Shown here: positions 1-5,535 of the stretch, in pieces
Position numbering within the stretch: the stretch's first letter is position 1
Layout of the letters: each line of letters opens with the position of its first letter
NCBI GenBank assembly: GCA_017998585.1
Contig: JAGOCT010000140.1
Span: 1 to 5,535, forward strand
Direction: 5' to 3'
Length of the DNA stretch: 5,535 nucleotides
From: Candidatus Cloacimonadota bacterium
Lineage (GTDB): Bacteria > Cloacimonadota > Cloacimonadia > Cloacimonadales > WRIO01
The notes under the pieces: model-generated
Databases searched by the model: none
What the model was told of the DNA's origin: nothing
The model's input: the letters and a program-made list of their open reading frames with translations, nothing else
Translations under genes and position numbers: made by a program

Positions 1-2427
1 ATTTGCAAAGGATTGTTCATCAGGGAGCCATTGTCTTGGAGAACCGGTATGTTCAAAAGAAATAATCCCTCTTAATTTCCCTTCAATAAACACACCTGTA
101 TCTAAAAGAGAAGAAATATCATAAGGTTTTAGATAATTATTATAAATACCCTCAACCCGATGATCTGACTGAGTGTTTTCGACACAAATCATATTATCTT
201 TTAAAATGCTCTCCCAATACAAAGGTAAATCATTCGGGTCAAGATACTCTCCTTGGGAATGCTGGTTTGTTTCCGCTTCAAACAGATGAATACATTCAAA
301 ATCAACCAAATTTTCTGAGGCTTTCCATATACTGACTCTGGAAACAGACATTGCTTCAGATAAGTATTCAGTAATATAACGAAATGATTCTTCAATATGA
401 TCAGGATCTATATCACGATTTAAAATGATATTCACTATTGCTTCTTTTTGTTTTCTGATTCTATTTTCATTTTCTGCTAATGCTTTCTGAGCTATCACCA
501 TATCGCTTATGTCAATCGAAGCAGACAGAATCCTGTTTTCTCCTTTTAAATCAATGAGTTGAGATGAAAACAGCGCATAAGAATAATTGTCATTATTTGG
601 ATATTTAATCTTTACTCTCGAATTTTCAACCGAGCCTGTCCTGATGATTTGTGATCTGATTTTATCATCAGATTCTTCATCCATTATAACGCCAAGTTCT
701 TTTGACATTTTTCCAATGATGTGATCTTCATTTATTCCAATCTTTTGACAATATTTCTTATTGACCATAAAGTAGGTGTTATCCAGATTATTAATCACAC
801 AAGAATAAGGCAGAATATTAAAAATTGTTTTAAAAAGAGTTTCACTTTCCCTGAGCTCTTTTTCTGTTCTTTTTTGTTCTGTAACTTCATTAAAAAAAGT
901 ATAGACATTTTCATCTATCACGGTAAAACTAAGTTCTACTATCAGTTCAGTACCAGATTTAGAAATGATTTTGTTTAATCGGACAGGAGATAGTTGCTCA
1001 GGATGACTCACAGCCCACTCAATATCATTATTCCAAACAGCAAATGTTTCCTTTCTGTAATCTTCATCCGGATAAGCTTTATAAGCCCAATCATTGACAG
1101 AACTGATTTCAGTAAGATCATAAGCAAATACTCTCTCGAAAGCGGGATTTATATAAAATATTTCACCTTTCAGGTTTGCGATACCAACGCATAAGGGGAG
1201 ATTTTCCACTATTTTCTTAAATCTGTTCTGACTGACCTTTAATTTTTTAAACGTTAGAATCAGCCAAACAATCATCACTGTCTGGATAAGAGCGAATACC
1301 GCAAAAAACAAAAATGACTTATAATAAGATTTTATCTTCTCATATCTTTCTCCATAAAAAACAACATTTTCAGGTAAACGTATTTTTTTGATATTGTAGT
1401 TCTTATAAAAGTCATAAGAAATTGCAGAAATAGGTTCTAAAATAATGATCTTATCTTTAAGTATATGTTTGTTTTTTAACAGAGAGATTGCAAGGTTTGA
1501 TATCTGTTTTCCTTGAACGAACCCGCTATTCATTATGCCACCAACAACTCCATAACTGATATATAAATCCACATGACTGAATACAGGAGATTTACATGCC
1601 CTGGTAATTTTTGGCAAAACATCTGACACTTTTAAGTATCGGCCATTTCGATCGACATAATAATCCAGAAAAAAAACAGGTTCATCTTTAGGAATAGAAT
1701 GAAGTTTCACCAAAAGTTCCTCCGGATTGATGCCTTCTCCATCTTCAAGAAAGTTTATTTCTATTTTCTCTTTCAGAAGTTTTTTTACCTTTTCCGCTTT
1801 TTCCCTGTTAAGTTTACCGGTTACTGTCTGATCAGTAATAATATGAATTCTCTTTGTATGAGGTAACAATCTGGCAATATAATCTACATTCTGCTTGATA
1901 TCAGTACTGGCAGAGAGTCCAAATAGTTTATCGTCTCTCTCATCAAAATCTTCAACTCCAGTAAAAACAATCAAATTTTCACTAAACAAATCAGATCTTC
2001 GTTTCTTGATAAAATCAAAAGCAGGCTGATCTGAAAGCAGGATTGCATCAAATCTAACACCTTTGTATTTCTCTTTCCATACTTTAAAAATCTGAGTACC
2101 TAATTCTGCTTTGAGTGCTGTATCAAAATTCTTAGCATCCAGAAATTCAATTCTTAAGTCCAGATTATCGCCATATTCCTTTTTTAATGTTTCGGACACC
2201 CCTTTCAATATATCATCAGACCATTGATAGCCGGCATGATAGGAGTTAACATACAATATTCTGACTGGCTTTTCGCTGGCTGAGAGCAGATTAGTAATAA
2301 AAAACATTAACAATATAACGGATAATCGACATAACAAGCCTGCCATCGAGCAAACAGACTGTTTGAAGTATTTTGAAATGCTTGTTAAAAACATTGTATC
2401 TGCATGATTTACTGAAGTATTTTCCAT
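1..2427 (-). CDS. Membrane sensor protein: periplasmic ABC substrate-binding-like domain, TM helix, PAS-PAS-GAF; C-terminus beyond window (partial)
   Basis: This frame has no stop for 809 codons and runs off the left edge, so the C-terminal output domain is missing. Residues 31-50 are a hydrophobic export signal ending near LLSA. Residues 53-365 resemble the ABC_sub_bind family (PF04392) often fused to sensor kinases: RILYVNSYHAGYQWSDDIL at the start, LLPHTKRIHIITD near 187-199, and PVFSHVDLYISYGVVGG with GFVQG near 281-306. A membrane helix follows at about 371-393. The cytoplasmic part has PAS 1 (about 402-520), PAS 2 (about 525-645), a short helical linker and a GAF domain (about 665-809, ending DEQSFA). 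It probably senses a small ligand outside the membrane; the ligand is unknown. A histidine kinase end is most likely, but GGDEF or another output is possible. The start is the ATG 2 bases after the kinase stop; a GGAG lies 14 bases upstream, which is rather far. The ATG at 2346-2344 would give a more typical signal peptide but lacks a Shine-Dalgarno sequence. Confidence 0.
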   Translation of the reverse strand, partial: MENTSVNHADTMFLTSISKYFKQSVCSMAGLLCRLSVILLMFFITNLLSASEKPVRILYVNSYHAGYQWSDDILKGVSETLKKEYGDNLDLRIEFLDAKNFDTALKAELGTQIFKVWKEKYKGVRFDAILLSDQPAFDFIKKRRSDLFSENLIVFTGVEDFDERDDKLFGLSASTDIKQNVDYIARLLPHTKRIHIITDQTVTGKLNREKAEKVKKLLKEKIEINFLEDGEGINPEELLVKLHSIPKDEPVFFLDYYVDRNGRYLKVSDVLPKITRACKSPVFSHVDLYISYGVVGGIMNSGFVQGKQISNLAISLLKNKHILKDKIIILEPISAISYDFYKNYNIKKIRLPENVVFYGERYEKIKSYYKSFLFFAVFALIQTVMIVWLILTFKKLKVSQNRFKKIVENLPLCVGIANLKGEIFYINPAFERVFAYDLTEISSVNDWAYKAYPDEDYRKETFAVWNNDIEWAVSHPEQLSPVRLNKIISKSGTELIVELSFTVIDENVYTFFNEVTEQKRTEKELRESETLFKTIFNILPYSCVINNLDNTYFMVNKKYCQKIGINEDHIIGKMSKELGVIMDEESDDKIRSQIIRTGSVENSRVKIKYPNNDNYSYALFSSQLIDLKGENRILSASIDISDMVIAQKALAENENRIRKQKEAIVNIILNRDIDPDHIEESFRYITEYLSEAMSVSRVSIWKASENLVDFECIHLFEAETNQHSQGEYLDPNDLPLYWESILKDNMICVENTQSDHRVEGIYNNYLKPYDISSLLDTGVFIEGKLRGIISFEHTGSPRQWLPDEQSFAN

Positions 2428-2429
2428 AT

Positions 2430-4361
2430 TCAGTTCAGTTTCTCCAGAACTTTTGACAAATCATCCAAATTGTAGGGTTTTTCAACAATCCCCGCCAGAC
2501 CGGAGGATTTGCATTCTTCAATATCCGTTTCTTTAAAATAACCGGAAGCAATCACTATCTTAACAGCCTGATTAATCTCTTTTAGTTTAAAGAAAGCGTC
2601 TTTACCTCCCATTTTTGGCATTATCATATCTAAGACAACCACTTGAATATCTTCTTTGTGCTTACGGTATATTTCCACTGCTTCCTCACCATTTGTTGCC
2701 GTCATAACATCATAACCAAGAAAAGAAAGCAAATCCGCTCCTACTCTTAAAACAACATGCTCATCATCCACCAGCAATATTTTCCCTGTTCTTTTTTTAA
2801 TTGTCTTTTGAAGTATGCTTTTATCTGTAATCCCTTTAGATATGGGGAAATAGATACTAAATGCTGTTCCTTTATTCATTTCACTTTCAACACTTATTGC
2901 CCCTTTTGAATCTCTAACCAAACCATATACGATTGACAATCCCAAACCGGTACCTTTACCAGGTTCTTTCGTTGTAAAAAAAGGATCAAAAATCTTTGTC
3001 ATATTTTCCGGAGAAATCCCACATCCCGTATCGATAATCTCAATCTGGACATAAGAACCTGGTTTTATATCAAACATAGAATGTTTACAAAAGAACTCAT
3101 CTAAAAATACATTACTTGTTTTAAAGGTAATCGTTCCCCCATCTGGCATGGCATGAGAAGCATTTATACCCATATTGATAAACGCATTTTGTATCATGGA
3201 AGGTTCACCGCTAACTTCATATTGAGTGGCAGATAAATCTTTTATAATTTCTATTCTCTTCTCTATACTGCGATTCAGAATTGAAATACTATCGTTGATC
3301 AAGTCGTGGATATTGACATTCTTAACAGCGAGGGTATTTCTTCTGCTAAAAAGCAGTAATTTGGCAGTTAACTCGGCTGCTCTTTCAGCTGTTTTATTGA
3401 TTAGATCAACATATTCTTTAGATTTTGCATCCAATACTCCTGTAAATTGAATAAGTTGAGCTGCCCCCATAATTCCGTTCAGCATATTGTTAAAATCATG
3501 GGCAACCCCTCCGGCAAGACGACCGATTGACTCTAATTTTTGAGATTGTAATAACTGGGATTTAAGTCTTTCCTTTTCTTCTTCAGTTTTTTTCTTTTCA
3601 GTTACATTTCTTTCAATGATCAATACTTCGTTCTTTCCAAAAGGAACAAATCTGGATTCATAAAAAAGCGCTTGATCATCATAAATGACAGAATAATCAT
3701 ACAACTCCGTTTTACCGTTTAAAAATACCTGATTAACTTTTTCATAAATCTTTTCAGTAACTTCCGGATGAAATACATTCAGGATGTTTTCGCCAATAAG
3801 TTCAGAGAGATTGAATAAATGATTATCTTTTGCATTTTTTGGAAAAAAGTCTTTGAAAATAAAATCTGAATCGACTAAAAACATTAGATCCGGAAATGAA
3901 TTGAGTAATGCGGTATTCTTATCAAGTGCTATTTTCAAACTGTTTTCTGTATCTTTTAAACGAATCTCAGTTAGAAGATTACTTAGCAGTTTATCTAAAA
4001 CCTCAGGCAGGATATCAAGCAAATCCATATCTTTTATCAGGTAATCAGATGCGCCTTTTTTCATCATTTCAACAGCCAGTTTTTCATCCCCTTGACCGGT
4101 CATTACAATAAAAGGAACTCTCATCTGATAACTATGGATTTTATCAATTAAATCCTTCCCTGTCATATCAGGCAGTTTTTGGTCTAGTAAAATAATCATA
4201 TCCCTTTCTTTAAGGATGTATTCTATCAGAGACTTCCCTTCTGAAAAGCCGGTACAATCAAAGCCTTCTTTTTTCAGATTCTTTACAAGTAACTGCTGCA
4301 GATTTAGATCGTCTTCAACAATCGCGATCTTTTTATACTTTCTGATTAATTCTTTATCCAT
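2430..4361 (-). CDS. Soluble hybrid sensor histidine kinase, REC-PAS-HisKA-HATPase-REC (643 aa)
   Basis: Domains in order: a receiver at residues 10-125 (acidic D17/D18, phosphoacceptor D60 in LLDQKLPDMTG, T88, K110); a PAS domain at about 140-255; a charged coiled linker to 275; a HisKA dimerisation domain with H288 in GGVAHDFNNML; an HATPase domain (N-box N396/N400, G1 DTGCG from 444, F-box DPFFTTKEPGKG, G2 GTGLGLS from 470); and a second receiver at 527-641 (D532/D533, D578, S606, K628-P629). All catalytic residues are present, so an active kinase is expected. There is no signal peptide or membrane helix, so it should be cytoplasmic. The PAS domain has no recognisable cofactor signature. 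The chosen ATG lies 10 bases after the upstream stop, with a weak purine-rich AGAAGA ahead of it, suggesting coupled translation. The frame can be extended to a TTG at 4397 overlapping the upstream gene; this is less likely because the receiver fold begins just after the ATG. The N-terminal receiver probably takes phosphate from another kinase, perhaps via its neighbours. Confidence 0.
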   Translation of the reverse strand: MDKELIRKYKKIAIVEDDLNLQQLLVKNLKKEGFDCTGFSEGKSLIEYILKERDMIILLDQKLPDMTGKDLIDKIHSYQMRVPFIVMTGQGDEKLAVEMMKKGASDYLIKDMDLLDILPEVLDKLLSNLLTEIRLKDTENSLKIALDKNTALLNSFPDLMFLVDSDFIFKDFFPKNAKDNHLFNLSELIGENILNVFHPEVTEKIYEKVNQVFLNGKTELYDYSVIYDDQALFYESRFVPFGKNEVLIIERNVTEKKKTEEEKERLKSQLLQSQKLESIGRLAGGVAHDFNNMLNGIMGAAQLIQFTGVLDAKSKEYVDLINKTAERAAELTAKLLLFSRRNTLAVKNVNIHDLINDSISILNRSIEKRIEIIKDLSATQYEVSGEPSMIQNAFINMGINASHAMPDGGTITFKTSNVFLDEFFCKHSMFDIKPGSYVQIEIIDTGCGISPENMTKIFDPFFTTKEPGKGTGLGLSIVYGLVRDSKGAISVESEMNKGTAFSIYFPISKGITDKSILQKTIKKRTGKILLVDDEHVVLRVGADLLSFLGYDVMTATNGEEAVEIYRKHKEDIQVVVLDMIMPKMGGKDAFFKLKEINQAVKIVIASGYFKETDIEECKSSGLAGIVEKPYNLDDLSKVLEKLN

Positions 4362-4371
4362 TACATCTTCT

Positions 4372-4833
4372 TCAATTGATAACAGGAATTTGAACAACTG
4401 CTAAAAACAGACCTAACTGTTTTATTGCATTCACAAAAGATTCATATTCCACTGGCTTTGTAATATAATTATTACAACCGATTAAGTGGCAGGCTTCAAC
4501 TTCACGGGGATCGTCAGTCGTTGTAATCATGACTACAGGCATTTTTTTGAGTTTTTCATCTTTCTTAATCTCTTGTAATACTTCTACCCCATCCATTTTA
4601 GGCATCCTGATATCAAGCAACAAAACATAAGCATTACCATTGATCAAGTGGTCTCCACTACCCCTTTGAAAAAGAAAGTCAATAATATCCTGACCATCTT
4701 TAAAATATTTAATCGGATTTACGATACCGGCCCGTAGCAGATTTCTTCTGATTAAATCAGCATGCCCTTCATCATCGTCTGCGATTAGTATGGTTACTTC
4801 CTTATCCATTCTCATTTCTCCCTGATTTGACAT
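4372..4833 (-). CDS. Single-domain response regulator, Rcp1/CheY-like receiver (153 aa)
   Basis: The whole protein is one receiver domain with no DNA-binding or enzymatic output. Visible signatures are the acidic pocket D19/D20 in ILIADDDEG, the phosphoacceptor D74 in LLLDIRMPKMDG, T104 in MITTTDD, and K126-P127 in YITKPV. The long insert around residues 50-68 (DFLFQRGSGDHLING) and the TTT after strand 4 match the Rcp1-type receivers first known as partners of bacterial phytochromes, which often lie beside a hybrid kinase as here. It is the first gene of the operon, 10 bases ahead of the kinase. The likely role is phosphate acceptor or shuttle for the kinase, or output by protein binding; which one cannot be read from the sequence. 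Three in-frame ATGs compete. The ATG at 4833 has GAGG 5 bases upstream. The ATG at 4809 has AGGGAG 8 bases upstream and would give a 145-residue protein starting MDKEVTILIADDD. The ATG at 4815 is too close to that site. Confidence 0.
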   Translation of the reverse strand: MSNQGEMRMDKEVTILIADDDEGHADLIRRNLLRAGIVNPIKYFKDGQDIIDFLFQRGSGDHLINGNAYVLLLDIRMPKMDGVEVLQEIKKDEKLKKMPVVMITTTDDPREVEACHLIGCNNYITKPVEYESFVNAIKQLGLFLAVVQIPVIN

Positions 4834-4842
4834 TAATGCCTC
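4818..4842 (-). promoter_or_regulatory. Two alternative ribosome binding sites for the receiver gene
   Basis: On the minus strand GAGG (4842-4839) stands 5 bases before the ATG at 4833, and AGGGAG (4823-4818) stands 8 bases before the in-frame ATG at 4809. The second has the better match and spacing; the first gives the longer protein. Both may be used. The products differ by eight N-terminal residues that lie outside the receiver fold. Confidence 0.
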
Positions 4843-4861
4843 TTTTTCATTCTGTTATTTA

Positions 4862-4895
4862 ATTATACAGTAAGCTTTTTCTATCAGATAGTCAA
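4862..4895 (-). promoter_or_regulatory. Candidate sigma-70-type promoter of the three-gene operon
   Basis: Read on the minus strand, a perfect -10 box TATAAT (4867-4862) lies 28 bases before the ATG at 4833, giving a 5' leader of about 20 bases. A good -35-like TTGACT (4895-4890) lies upstream, but the spacer is 22 bases, longer than the usual 16-18, so the two boxes may not work as a pair. A palindrome, CTATC-A-GATAG (4881-4891), sits between them and touches the -35 box, a position typical for an operator. The -10 call is fairly strong for its location; the -35 and operator are suggestions only. Confidence 0.
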
Positions 4896-5083
4896 GCATT
4901 TTTTCCATGTTTATGAAAAAATTATTGAGTAAGAATGGTCAAAAATCTCGATCCCTTTTCTAGATGTGTCCCGCTTGTAGAAAGAGAGCCAGCAGAATGA
5001 TTTCAGCACATTAGGCTTCGTTTGGGCTAGGATTCTGTAAAAGTTCTTCTTGAAGCATAATCTTCGAATTTTAGCATCCTGCC

Positions 5084-5107
5084 TTCTATCCTCTTTCTAT
5101 CCTCTTT
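5084..5107. repeat. Short tandem repeat, 11-base unit TTCTATCCTCT, 2.2 copies
   Basis: Two perfect adjacent copies of TTCTATCCTCT (5084-5094 and 5095-5105) are followed by two further matching bases. One strand is pure pyrimidine apart from a single A per unit. It is probably slippage-generated; no function is evident. Confidence 0.
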
Positions 5108-5274
5108 ATAATCTATTCAAAATGATAAACAGGCAGACAGATATCAGAATGGGTCAAGCAGACAGCCAGTAAAGAACAATCGTGTTTTCTACAGGATAGA
5201 TAAGAGAATCATATGATATTTATATTGTTTTTGTATTATATTTGAGTTAATTATGAGTAAGGAGGATTAAGTTT

Positions 5275-5307
5275 AATGATGAATTATGAATGATGAATTA
5301 TGAATGA
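5275..5307 (+). repeat. Tandem repeat, 14-base unit AATGATGAATTATG, 2.4 copies, with five-codon frames behind a strong SD
   Basis: Perfect copies lie at 5275-5288 and 5289-5302, followed by AATGA. Each copy creates the frame ATG ATG AAT TAT GAA TGA, encoding MMNYE (5276-5293 and 5290-5307), and the two frames overlap by four bases (ATGA). A perfect Shine-Dalgarno AAGGAGG lies at 5259-5265, 10 bases ahead of the first ATG. This could be a translated leader, but AT-rich intergenic repeats of this kind often contain ATGs by chance, and no gene follows within the window. Confidence 0.
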
Positions 5308-5347
5308 GTGAAATTACCCTAACAGGATGGTCGTACTTAAATACTAT

Positions 5348-5373
5348 TTTAGTGTATTTAGTGTCTTTTAGTG
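5348..5373 (+). repeat. Three phased TTTAGTG direct repeats
   Basis: TTTAGTG occurs at 5348-5354, 5357-5363 and 5367-5373, with start-to-start distances of 9 and 10 bases, close to one helical turn. The run is followed by GTAAAAAA. It could be a protein-binding site array or an intergenic repeat family. No neighbouring gene in the window points to a regulatory role. Confidence 0.
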
Positions 5374-5409
5374 GTAAAAAATTCGGCCGTACATCGGAAA
5401 ACCGTACTC

Positions 5410-5496
5410 TTGTAGCCTTTTCTGCAAGCTGGAAGCTTGCAGTACGATTGCGGATTTACGGCATTACGCTTCGCTCCATTTCGCAAATCCCTACAA
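5410..5496. repeat. Nested inverted-repeat element (about 87 bases) with 6-base terminal inverted repeats
   Basis: The ends TTGTAG (5410-5415) and CTACAA (5491-5496) are perfect inverted repeats. Between them lie two hairpins. The first has 9-base perfect arms, CTGCAAGCT (5422-5430) and AGCTTGCAG (5434-5442), around a GGA loop. The second pairs 5452-5465 with 5477-5490, including a perfect GGATTT/AAATCC base and about 10 of 14 pairs counting one G-U, around an 11-base loop. Folded, this gives a three-way junction. It resembles a small REP- or MITE-like intergenic repeat or a structured RNA. There is no clear target-site duplication, and copy number in the genome cannot be judged here. It is not a rho-independent terminator, as no U-run follows a hairpin on either strand. 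Confidence 0.
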
Positions 5497-5535
5497 ACCC
5501 AATGATAAAATTGTTTTTATTTTTTTTGTTTACTT

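Larger units (their letters stand above)
4834..5535. other. Intergenic region of about 700 bases without a convincing gene
   Basis: No frame on either strand combines a usual start, a ribosome site and protein-like length. The part nearest the operon holds the candidate promoter. From 4930 to 5080 base composition is more balanced, and the minus strand has a 61-codon open frame (4914-5096, stop at 4911-4913) with no ATG. From 5080 onward it holds short tandem repeats, a strong AAGGAGG (5259-5265) with only five-codon frames after it, three phased TTTAGTG motifs, and a nested inverted-repeat element at 5410-5496. The last 30 bases are a T-rich run. No tRNA, rRNA or CRISPR pattern was seen. Confidence 0.

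Noticed and set aside
201..395. 64-codon minus-strand frame
   Set aside because: It is a shadow in another frame inside the sensor gene, whose PAS/GAF protein motifs occupy the same bases.
721..1194. Two plus-strand frames of 85 and 66 codons
   Set aside because: They are antisense to the PAS domains of the sensor gene and show no recognisable protein features.
4362..4397. TTG start extending the kinase by 12 residues
   Set aside because: It overlaps the upstream gene by 26 bases, has no ribosome site, and the receiver fold begins normally after the ATG at 4361.
3226..4404. Several plus-strand frames of 62-74 codons
   Set aside because: All are antisense to the kinase gene, whose catalytic motifs are intact over the same stretch.
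4898..4922. AT-rich hairpin (CAT/ATG plus T6/A6 arms, one bulged C)
   Set aside because: It has almost no GC pairs and lies upstream of the promoter; it is expected by chance in such AT-rich DNA and is not a credible terminator.
4935..5000. 21-codon plus-strand frame starting ATG GTC AAA
   Set aside because: It has no ribosome site, is very short, and overlaps the minus-strand open frame; no support as a gene.
4993..5037. Inverted repeat CAGAAT/ATTCTG
   Set aside because: The 6-base arms enclose 33 bases with no further convincing pairing; likely chance.
5133..5165. Direct repeat GCAGACAG at 5133-5140 and 5158-5165
   Set aside because: Two 8-base copies 25 bases apart, with unrelated spacer and flanks; too little to call an array or CRISPR.
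5422..5442. 9-base hairpin as a rho-independent terminator
   Set aside because: The plus strand continues TACGATTG and the minus strand AAAAGG, so neither direction has the U-run needed.

Overview
The window is an AT-rich bacterial segment with three genes, all on the minus strand, read right to left as one tightly packed operon. To their right lie about 700 bases with no convincing gene. The content is two-component signalling. A cleaved-type or anchoring N-terminal export signal, a periplasmic sensor domain, a single membrane helix and cytoplasmic PAS/GAF domains point to a Gram-negative-type cell. The families and AT-rich codon use would fit spirochaetes, Desulfobacterota or related environmental lineages. 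Nothing here fixes the taxon, so this placement is only an impression.

Layout in transcription order (minus strand). (1) 4833-4372 is a stand-alone receiver protein of the Rcp1/CheY-like type. (2) 4361-2430 is a soluble hybrid histidine kinase with the order REC-PAS-HisKA-HATPase-REC. (3) 2427 to base 1 is a membrane-anchored sensor whose periplasmic part resembles the ABC substrate-binding-protein domain PF04392, followed by a membrane helix, two PAS domains and a GAF domain. It stays open through the left edge, so its output domain is not visible. The gaps between the genes are 10 and 2 bases, which suggests translational coupling. A candidate promoter with a perfect TATAAT sits just ahead of the first gene.

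A plausible joint role is a phosphorelay. The exported domain of protein 3 would sense a small ligand, the soluble kinase would integrate a cytoplasmic signal and phosphorylation of its own N-terminal receiver, and the single-domain receiver would act as phosphate shuttle or diffusible output. No DNA-binding, GGDEF or other effector domain is seen in the window, so the output is unknown.

The right-hand 700 bases (4834-5535) hold the promoter region, an unexplained 61-codon open frame without a usual start codon, and several short tandem repeats. There is also an 87-base element with nested inverted repeats and 6-base terminal inverted repeats. The right part looks like a patchwork of small intergenic repeats rather than a decayed gene.
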